Assembly (NCBI GenBank): GCA_947498155.1
Contig: CANMJD010000006.1
Span: forward strand, 1 to 64,000
Reading direction: 5' to 3'
From: an uncultured Pseudoruegeria sp.
GTDB taxonomy: Bacteria > Pseudomonadota > Alphaproteobacteria > Rhodobacterales > Rhodobacteraceae
DNA: 64,000 nt
Part shown: one piece after another, positions 53,419 to 60,395 of the stretch
Layout: each line of letters starts with the position of its first letter
Position numbering within the stretch: position 1 is the stretch's first letter
Notes under the pieces: generated by a model
What the model saw: only the letters and a program-made list of their open reading frames with translations
Databases searched by the model: none
What the model was told of the DNA's origin: nothing
Translations under genes and position numbers: made by a program

Positions 53419-53432
53419 TGCAAGCGCTTACA
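53419..53432. promoter_or_regulatory. LacI-type operator 2
   Basis: TGCAAGCGCTTACA matches the consensus in 13 of 14 positions with the central CG intact. Its centre is 21 bases from operator 1, two helical turns, so two repressor dimers would lie on the same face. A weak third site, TAAAGCGATT, is centred at 53382-53383, 22 bases beyond operator 1. Confidence 0.82.
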
Positions 53433-53516
53433 TTTTGTGGTGGAAATTCCCTGCATTTCCAATCTGCTTTAGTGTGCTAAGGACGTCAAAAGAGTTTTAA
53501 CTGCGGAAAACAAAGA

Positions 53517-54539
53517 ATGGCTGACGCTGATACACCTCCTACGTTGGACGATGTTGCCCACTACGCCGGTGTGTCCACTGCGACGGTTTCGCGTTTCATC
53601 AACAAATCCGGCAAGGTCAGCAAACGCACACAAGTGCGCGTCGAAGAGGCGATCAATACGCTGGGATATACACCCAATTTCGCGGCACGCTTTATGGCGG
53701 CTAAACGCACCTTTACGATTGGCGCTATCATTCCGACGATGGAAAACGCCATCTTTGCCCGTGGCTTGCAGGCCTTCCAAGAGGCCCTGAACGACCATGG
53801 CTACACCCTGCTGGTTTCCAGCTCTGCCTACAAACCGCAAGCCGAAGAAGAGCAAATCAGGACACTGGTGGCGCGCGGCGCCGACGGGCTTTTGCTGATC
53901 GGTCACGACCGCAAACCGGAAATCTACGATTATCTGGACCGCCAGCAGGTGCCGGTTCTGGTTGCTTGGTCCTATGATGAAACTGCGCGGGCCCCCTCTG
54001 TCGGTTTTGATAATAAAACCGCCATGCAGGCCCTTGCCGAACGGGTATTATCAATGGGGCATCGCCATATCGGTATGATTTCAGGCATCAGCGAAGGCAA
54101 TGATCGGGCGCGCAGACGGATCGAGGGGGTGCGCGCGGCGTTGCAGGGCTTTGGGTTGGATCCGGCAACCTTATCGCCTCTGGAAGTACCGTATAATATT
54201 TCCGACGGCGATCTTGCCCTAGAGACCCTGATGTCGCGCCCTACGCCCCCCAGCGTTGTGTTGTGCGGTAATGATGTTCTGGCGGCAGGGGCCTTACGCG
54301 GGGCAAAACGACTGGGGCTCGACGTCCCACGCGATGTTTCTATCACCGGCTTTGACGACATCGAACTTGCGCAAGTGGTCAGTCCCGCTTTGACCACGGT
54401 GCATGTCCCGCATCGCGAAATGGGCCGCCGCGCCGCAGAGGAGTTGATCGCCATGGTGCAGGAGAAACGCGCGGGTATCTCCTTTAAGTTAGAAACAACC
54501 CTCGTGGATCGCGGGTCAGTGGCGCGGCGTGACGGATGA
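53517..54539 (+). CDS. LacI-family transcription regulator of the sulfonate operon
   Basis: 340 residues. Helix-turn-helix TLDDVAHYAGVSTATVSRF (about 8-27) and the hinge helix are followed by a periplasmic-binding-protein-like effector domain (about 60-335). Divergent from the TRAP/hps operon, with two operators between them, it very likely represses that operon until DHPS or a metabolite binds. It overlaps the PfkB gene by four bases, so regulator and kinase are made together. Confidence 0.9.
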   Translation: MADADTPPTLDDVAHYAGVSTATVSRFINKSGKVSKRTQVRVEEAINTLGYTPNFAARFMAAKRTFTIGAIIPTMENAIFARGLQAFQEALNDHGYTLLVSSSAYKPQAEEEQIRTLVARGADGLLLIGHDRKPEIYDYLDRQQVPVLVAWSYDETARAPSVGFDNKTAMQALAERVLSMGHRHIGMISGISEGNDRARRRIEGVRAALQGFGLDPATLSPLEVPYNISDGDLALETLMSRPTPPSVVLCGNDVLAAGALRGAKRLGLDVPRDVSITGFDDIELAQVVSPALTTVHVPHREMGRRAAEELIAMVQEKRAGISFKLETTLVDRGSVARRDG

Positions 54540-55483
54540 CGCCCTCCAAAGACACGCCCATCCAGAACATAGGGGCGTACGCCCTGCACGCCGCAGAAGT
54601 TCTGGTGCTGGGAGCCGCAAGCTGGAACAGAATTGTTCAGGTGCCAAAACTGCCCCAAGGGACGTCGGCCACACTTTTTGAGGCACGGGAATATGAAACC
54701 GTCGGCTCGACCGGTGTCGGAAAATCGATGGCCCTTTCCGCGCTTGGACATGCGCCGGTGCTGCACTGTGCCCTTGGGATCGATCACTATGCAGAGAATA
54801 TCGCAGAAGCCTGTCGCGCCCGGGGCATCGCGCTAATCATTGATCCCCAAAATGCGCCGACGCCGCATCATCTGAACATTATGGATACGGCGGGGGGGCG
54901 ATATTCTTTGTTTTTGTCAAATGGCGCAGATGATCCGGAAATTGATTGCGACCGCCTATTGCCAATAATCAGCGCGGCCCGAACGATTTTTCTAAGCCTC
55001 GCCCTGTCTTCGCTGAAAGCACTGCCGCTCTTGCAGGAAACCACGGCCGACATCTGGCTCGACCTGCATGACTATGACGGACAAAACCCGTGGTATGATG
55101 ATTTCATTGCCCATGGAGATGTGATCCAGCTATCGGATGTGGCGCTGGAACAGCCCGAAGCGGTTGTGAGCCGGCTTCTGACCGGTCGCGCCCGGATGGT
55201 TGTGCTGACTAAGGCCGAAAAAGGGGCTGAAATCTATACAGAAGGGGAAAACCTGACAATCCCACCCTGCCCGGCCCGGTTTTGCGACAGCAATGGGGCG
55301 GGGGATGCTTTTTCAGTAGGGCTTTGGCACGGGCTGCAGACCGGTATGCCCTTGCGCGATGCGGGTGCGTTTGCGGCGGCAACAGCCGCCTGCGCCGTTG
55401 AATCCCTCGCCTTGTTTCCGGCCCAGACAACCGTTGAAGATATTGCCGCGCGTGTAGCGCAAAATCGCACCAATGCGCCCTAG
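54536..55483 (+). CDS. PfkB-family carbohydrate kinase
   Basis: 315 residues. The catalytic motif is DSNGAGDAFSVGL (about 248-260), and the N-terminal glycine-rich substrate loop is TVGSTGVGKSMALSALG (about 55-71). It phosphorylates a small sugar or sugar-like substrate. Translational coupling to the LacI regulator and proximity to the sulfonate genes suggest a substrate connected with that metabolism; kinases of the sulfoquinovose pathway belong to this family, but their partner genes are absent here, so this stays a possibility only. Confidence 0.78.
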   Translation: MTPSKDTPIQNIGAYALHAAEVLVLGAASWNRIVQVPKLPQGTSATLFEAREYETVGSTGVGKSMALSALGHAPVLHCALGIDHYAENIAEACRARGIALIIDPQNAPTPHHLNIMDTAGGRYSLFLSNGADDPEIDCDRLLPIISAARTIFLSLALSSLKALPLLQETTADIWLDLHDYDGQNPWYDDFIAHGDVIQLSDVALEQPEAVVSRLLTGRARMVVLTKAEKGAEIYTEGENLTIPPCPARFCDSNGAGDAFSVGLWHGLQTGMPLRDAGAFAAATAACAVESLALFPAQTTVEDIAARVAQNRTNAP

Positions 55484-55524
55484 CACCCAGCCGACCAACA
55501 TTGCCTAAGTACAGCGCTGCACAT

Positions 55525-57360
55525 TCAGGCCACACGGATCGGTTTATCGGGCACCAGATCCAGCCGGATCACCCGCTCCAGATCTTCGCCCTTCTCGTCA
55601 ATCAGAATGCTGAGCATCGATTCCAGGGTGAAATAGGCGCGCAGAACGCGAAAAATCAGATACTCCGGCAGCGCCAGAATGCCTTTGGGCACCCCGTTCA
55701 ATAGCGATGCGGCAACGGCCATGATCGCAGGTGCGCCCGTCGTCACCGCAATGATGGATTGCCATAGGATCGGGCTGTCGGGGTTGAACCGCAACCCCCA
55801 TTCCAATGTCCCATAGATGATCAGCGGTACCAACATCGCCCGCCGCGCCGAGTTGATCAGCATATAGGGCAGAATGACCTTACCGCGCAGGGTTTTATTC
55901 GGCCCGTAAATCAGATCGCGGCAGCGCGAAGAGATATGATAGATTGAGCGAAACCACCGCATGCGCTGTTCGCGCATATGGCTATAAGACGACGGCACTT
56001 CCGAGATGTAGCGGATTTTCGGATCGACCACTGAATGAAAACCCAGCTCTCCGATGCGCAGGGAAATATCGGTGTCTTCGCCATTCATCCCTTCGACAAA
56101 CCCGCCCAGATAGCGCGGGTGATGGGTCCGGTAGACAACAAACATACCGGGGATGCCGACAACCCCGTTCACCGCCCCCATGGCCACCGAGTAAAACCCG
56201 TGTTTGACCAACACCTCCAGCAGGCGCGCACGGTCAAACAGCGCCCCCCCCGGCGGCACCGGCACCCCGCCCACGACGCCAACATCGGGATTGGTAAAAT
56301 AGGGCATGGCGCGTTTGAAGTTGTCCTCGCCAACCAGCGTATCGGCATCCACGCGTACCAGAAATTCGGTCTCGCAGGCATCCAACCCCGCATTCAGCGC
56401 ATTGGATTTGCCCGGTTTGGGCACATTGATCACGCGTCCCTTGGCGGCTTTACAGGCGGCAAGGGTGTCGCGGGCGATCTCTTCGGTGTCATCGGTAGAG
56501 TTGTTGTTCATGATCAGAATATGCACCTCGCCCCCATAAGCAACGGCAGCCCGATCCATGGCGTTGATCGTATCCTTGATGATGTAGCTTTCATTATGTG
56601 CTGGTACGATGACAGAGACAGGCGGGGTGAAAGCAGGTGTTTTGGCCGTCAGCACGTCATAGATCGCCAGCAGATATAACTGGCCAAACAGCACCGGCAA
56701 AAACAAAAAGACTCCCGGACCGATACCCCCCAGCAAAGTCCATTGTCGCATGACGGCGACAGTCTTCAACTCCATTCCGCCGACCCAAACGGCAATGATT
56801 GCGGCAACCGCGATGGTTACGCCAAGGCGCAAAATAGCACGCATCTGGCTAACCGGAATATGTTCGATCCGGATGCGGGCCGGCATATGGCCGCGCTCCA
56901 GCAATTTGAACGAATACACCGCAAAGCCGAATAAACCCGAGGCAATGGCACTGAAATGCAGGGAAAACGACACCCCCAGCACCCGATGGGCAAAGGCATT
57001 GGCCAGATCAAATGCCGTACAGCCCAGTAAAAACGTCAGCGTCATATCCATACCAAAAAGGCTCCGGTTCCGCGCCTCTCCGTTGCTAAAGGCAGCAAAA
57101 GAGACAAAGAAGGAGATCAGGAAAATCCGGATCGAAATCGCATGCCGGCCTTCGTGGGGTGAAAAAACGTAATCACGGTTCGGAAAAATCTGGGTGGCGG
57201 CATCACTGTTGATCCCCCAGAGCTGCACCACAGCCAAGGTGGTAAACAACAGCAGCATCTTTGGCGCCTGCCAGTCAGATACCGCCCCGGCAAAGCGCTT
57301 TGGCGCACTGTCGACCGAGATGTAGTTGATCTGCTCGCGTTTATCCTCTGCTTCACTCAT
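55525..57360 (-). CDS. Membrane glycosyltransferase, cellulose-synthase-like (GT2)
   Basis: 611 residues. Helices at about 34-52, 75-92, 103-125, 135-152, 178-195 and 205-240 precede a GT2 catalytic domain (about 246-475): NNNSTDDT (285-292), DAD (338-340), GED (427-429) and QRMRW (465-469), the set of processive beta-glycan synthases. C-terminal helices follow. No PilZ domain, so no direct cyclic-di-GMP control. It overlaps the BcsB-like gene as ATGA and is in one operon with a UDP-sulfoquinovose synthase-like gene. Confidence 0.87.
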   Translation of the reverse strand: MSEAEDKREQINYISVDSAPKRFAGAVSDWQAPKMLLLFTTLAVVQLWGINSDAATQIFPNRDYVFSPHEGRHAISIRIFLISFFVSFAAFSNGEARNRSLFGMDMTLTFLLGCTAFDLANAFAHRVLGVSFSLHFSAIASGLFGFAVYSFKLLERGHMPARIRIEHIPVSQMRAILRLGVTIAVAAIIAVWVGGMELKTVAVMRQWTLLGGIGPGVFLFLPVLFGQLYLLAIYDVLTAKTPAFTPPVSVIVPAHNESYIIKDTINAMDRAAVAYGGEVHILIMNNNSTDDTEEIARDTLAACKAAKGRVINVPKPGKSNALNAGLDACETEFLVRVDADTLVGEDNFKRAMPYFTNPDVGVVGGVPVPPGGALFDRARLLEVLVKHGFYSVAMGAVNGVVGIPGMFVVYRTHHPRYLGGFVEGMNGEDTDISLRIGELGFHSVVDPKIRYISEVPSSYSHMREQRMRWFRSIYHISSRCRDLIYGPNKTLRGKVILPYMLINSARRAMLVPLIIYGTLEWGLRFNPDSPILWQSIIAVTTGAPAIMAVAASLLNGVPKGILALPEYLIFRVLRAYFTLESMLSILIDEKGEDLERVIRLDLVPDKPIRVA

Positions 57361-58922
57361 GTCGACACCCCGGAAATGTCCATCCCCGCAGGCACCACAA
57401 GCAGCGCAACACCGGTGCGCGGCAACGTTGCTTGCCCGCGCAGGTCCTGCACCGTTAGCTCGCGGGTGCCCGCCGCCATCGTTACCAACCAGATACTGTC
57501 GTCAGTGGGCAGGCTGAGTGGTACATCCTGCGCCGCGATAACAATAATCTGTGCTTTTGCAGCCGACGGCTTCAGGTCAGCGTGGTGCGGCACGATCTGG
57601 GAAAGCAGTGCCGCTGCCATCTGCGCCTCTGCCGCCGTCAAAGCAGAGGTTGCGCCCAAGTGAAGCGAACCAAGATCAGAGAGGGCGGCGCGCAATTTGG
57701 TCAGGCTATCCCCATAGGTGGCCTCTCCCGCAATCAACCGGCTGCCGGGGGAGAGTTCCGCCACACGTTCCGGCCCCCTGTCGCAAGGCCCGTCGCGTTC
57801 GTGGGGCGCGGAAAGGGCAATTTCGAGCAGGTTCTTTGCTGATTGCATCTCGGCCGGTAGCGCGATCTTGGTAAGATAGGCATTGTCTGACCCCGAGATC
57901 ATGTCTTGATGGATCAAACGATTGTTCAGAGTGACGATCAGCGACCAGTGTTGCGATGCCCGCAGACGCCCCAACTGAAGATCGATATATGCCGCCTCTG
58001 CAATCGGCATGGAGTCTGCGCCGCGCAAATCAAACCGCGAGCGCCAGATGGTTTTGTGGTGAAAACGCCTGACCCCCCCATTCGCGCCATTGACCGCCAA
58101 AGCGTCTGTTAAGTCAGCGCCGCCCGTCGCCTCTGTCGGGGCCGGAAAAAAACCAATCCCTTCGCGCATCTGATCCGTGCTCAACGCATCCACGGCCTGA
58201 CCACCGACAAACACTGGCTGGATGCCGCGCTGCGCAAATTGGGTGGCAAGAGCCAGCCGTCGCAGTTGCTCTTGTGGCTTGACCCACGCAGGCCAGGCCA
58301 CCCGCACCATATCGCCCCAGGCATGGATACGATCGGCGGCAGACTGCAGCGGCAAGTCCAGCGTCAGAAAAATAGCGCTGGTCGTCTCAATCTCTACAAC
58401 GGCTTTGACACCTTCGTCGGAGCTGCATTGAGAGTGCGAACCCTCCCCTTGCAGAGAAAATGAGACGACCAGTTGGTCTCTTGCGAAATCCGTCGGTGAC
58501 AGCGGAATTTGCAAGGACCGCCCGACCTCGCCCGGACGCAGCAAAATTTCGCCACGGCGGATGTTGTCGATAGAGATGCGCAGCACCCCTTCGACTCCAT
58601 CAAGCACCTGAAATGTTGCATCAATTTGGAGGTATCCAGACGTAGGGCGTGCATCAAGAGGGATCTTATATGCAACGCTCTGATAGGCGGGGAGACCGGA
58701 AAGAATGACCGGATTATTCGGATTGGCGCGGTGAACCACGGCCTGATACGCACCGGAGGCGGACACGGCGGTCCGCTCTTCAAAGACCAGTTGCGGGCCT
58801 TGGGTCATTTCGCTGACATAACGTTGTCCTTTTTCCAGAATATCCATTGTCGAAAGCAGGAGGGCCACGCCTGCAAGGAGAAATCCCAACAGCCCAATGC
58901 CGATCATTCGCATTTCATTCAC
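57357..58922 (-). CDS. BcsB-like periplasmic protein
   Basis: 521 residues. One N-terminal membrane anchor (about 6-25) and a large periplasmic part with beta-rich carbohydrate-binding-like modules. GPCDRGPERVAELSPGSRL (about 374-392) resembles the conserved segment of BcsB, with a possible disulphide (Cys376 with an earlier Cys near 168). BcsB normally has a C-terminal membrane helix; this protein ends without one and is shorter than the usual 700-800 residues. It would guide a growing glycan from the synthase through the periplasm. Confidence 0.72.
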   Translation of the reverse strand: MNEMRMIGIGLLGFLLAGVALLLSTMDILEKGQRYVSEMTQGPQLVFEERTAVSASGAYQAVVHRANPNNPVILSGLPAYQSVAYKIPLDARPTSGYLQIDATFQVLDGVEGVLRISIDNIRRGEILLRPGEVGRSLQIPLSPTDFARDQLVVSFSLQGEGSHSQCSSDEGVKAVVEIETTSAIFLTLDLPLQSAADRIHAWGDMVRVAWPAWVKPQEQLRRLALATQFAQRGIQPVFVGGQAVDALSTDQMREGIGFFPAPTEATGGADLTDALAVNGANGGVRRFHHKTIWRSRFDLRGADSMPIAEAAYIDLQLGRLRASQHWSLIVTLNNRLIHQDMISGSDNAYLTKIALPAEMQSAKNLLEIALSAPHERDGPCDRGPERVAELSPGSRLIAGEATYGDSLTKLRAALSDLGSLHLGATSALTAAEAQMAAALLSQIVPHHADLKPSAAKAQIIVIAAQDVPLSLPTDDSIWLVTMAAGTRELTVQDLRGQATLPRTGVALLVVPAGMDISGVST

Positions 58923-58998
58923 CGATTGTTAAAAGCACTCCACAGAATGATGCCGCCCCCACCTCCAAGCGGGGTCGGCATCTATTTCTGTGTTGTGG

Positions 58999-60219
58999 TT
59001 ACGCGACCTGCTGGCCGTCTATTTGAACAACACCCGGACGCTGGTTGTCTGTCCATGTGGACACACAGGGAATCATGTTATGCAGGCAGCGATAGGCGTA
59101 TTTCCCTGCAATTTCCTGTGTTTCTTCCATCAGACCTTCGGCCAGCGTGACCGGTTTCAGACCAAGAGAAATAAAGGTCTTATTAGACACGCGCAGATCA
59201 TTTTCGGCAGCCTCGTTGCGCGGATTGTCGACATTGGCAACTTCCGCGCCAGAGGTCTCGGCGACCAGTTTAGCCAAGGACCGCACCGTATGGGTTTCGG
59301 TCATCTGGTTCAGGATCGCCACTTTGCCATCCCGAACGGGGGGGTTTGCCACAGCCAGCGCAAGGCATTTCACCGTATCCTGAATATGAATAAAGGCGCG
59401 GGTCTGACCGCCGGTGCCATGCACCGTCAGCGGATGGCCCACCACCGCCTGCATCAGGAAACGGTTCAGCACGGTGCCATAATCGCCATCATAGTCAAAC
59501 CGGTTGATCAGCCGTTCATCCAGCTTGGTTTCATCGGTCTGCGTGCCCCAAACGATTCCTTGGTGCAGGTCGGTGACGCGCAGGCGGTCGTTTTTGGCAT
59601 AGAATTGGAACAGCAGTTGATCCATGGATTTTGTCATGTGATAGACACTGCCCGGATTGGTCGGATACAGAATATCGCGCTGATAGATCTTGTTGTTGTC
59701 GCCCGGGATATAGACCGGCAAATAGCCTTCGGGGATTTCGATGCCATCATCGTCATAGCCGTAAACGCCCATGGTCCCGAGGTGAACAAAATGCACATCC
59801 AGATCCAATGCGACAGAGGCCGCAAGCAGGTTGTGGGTGCCAGAGATGTTGTTGTCGACGGTATAGCGTTTTTCGGAGACGCCCTTCATTGAATAGGGTG
59901 CGGCACGCTGCTCGCCAAAGTGGATAATCGTGTCGGGGCGCAGCTTTGCCATGATCTCGGTCAGGCGGTCATATTCACGGGCGACGTCGATTTTCTCAAA
60001 GTTGATGGTCAGGCCGGTTTTTTCTTTCCAAGCGGCTTGGCGATCTTCCATGGATGCGATGGGTGTCAGGCTGTCGGCCCCCATTTGCGTATCAATATCG
60101 CGGCGGGACATGTTGTCGAGAATGGTAATTTTATGGCCCAGTTTCGACAGGTGCAGCGCTGTAGGCCAACCGCAAAATCCGTCGCCACCGACAATGATAA
60201 TTTCTTGAACATGTGTCAT
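58999..60219 (-). CDS. sqdB: UDP-sulfoquinovose synthase-like epimerase (SqdB/SQD1 family)
   Basis: 406 residues. Extended SDR with VGGDGFCGWPTALHLSK at the N-terminus (NAD loop, 10-26) and family-specific segments HFGEQRAAPYSM (100-111), LGTMGVYG (147-154), TDLHQGIVWGTQTDET (216-231) and GHPLTVHGTGGQTRAF (261-276). The catalytic Thr149, Tyr193 and Lys197 (YHMTK) are in place. These match UDP-sulfoquinovose synthase, which makes UDP-6-sulfoquinovose from UDP-glucose and sulfite, not ordinary epimerases. It is the first gene of a three-gene operon with a BcsB-like protein and a GT2 synthase. No SqdC/SqdD genes for sulfolipid are adjacent. Confidence 0.86.
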   Translation of the reverse strand: MTHVQEIIIVGGDGFCGWPTALHLSKLGHKITILDNMSRRDIDTQMGADSLTPIASMEDRQAAWKEKTGLTINFEKIDVAREYDRLTEIMAKLRPDTIIHFGEQRAAPYSMKGVSEKRYTVDNNISGTHNLLAASVALDLDVHFVHLGTMGVYGYDDDGIEIPEGYLPVYIPGDNNKIYQRDILYPTNPGSVYHMTKSMDQLLFQFYAKNDRLRVTDLHQGIVWGTQTDETKLDERLINRFDYDGDYGTVLNRFLMQAVVGHPLTVHGTGGQTRAFIHIQDTVKCLALAVANPPVRDGKVAILNQMTETHTVRSLAKLVAETSGAEVANVDNPRNEAAENDLRVSNKTFISLGLKPVTLAEGLMEETQEIAGKYAYRCLHNMIPCVSTWTDNQRPGVVQIDGQQVA

Positions 60220-60346
60220 AGTCTTAGTTCCTATACAGGGGGCCCCTCCAGGCGGCCCGAGTTGTTGATGAACTAAGTTTTAGGCCCTGCACCCGGTAAA
60301 AACCGTGGTTCGAGGGGGTAGTTTGGCGCAAATTGGCATGGGTGAT

Positions 60347-60362
60347 CTATCCCTTGGGATAG
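60347..60362. promoter_or_regulatory. Inverted repeat upstream of the sqdB-like operon
   Basis: CTATCCC-TT-GGGATAG, perfect 7-base arms, about 128 bases upstream of the sqdB-like start in the 176-base gap that must hold its promoter. A second repeat, CTTGGG-N6-CCCAAG (60387-60404), overlaps the stop of the sensor kinase. Confidence 0.45.
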
Positions 60363-60395
60363 GCCGCTCTCCTATTGGGCCGGCACCTTGGGCGG

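Noticed and set aside
54536-55483. Full sulfoquinovose (sulfo-EMP) pathway around the PfkB kinase
   Set aside because: No sulfoquinovosidase, isomerase, aldolase or sulfolactaldehyde reductase is present; only the kinase family matches, so the pathway cannot be claimed.
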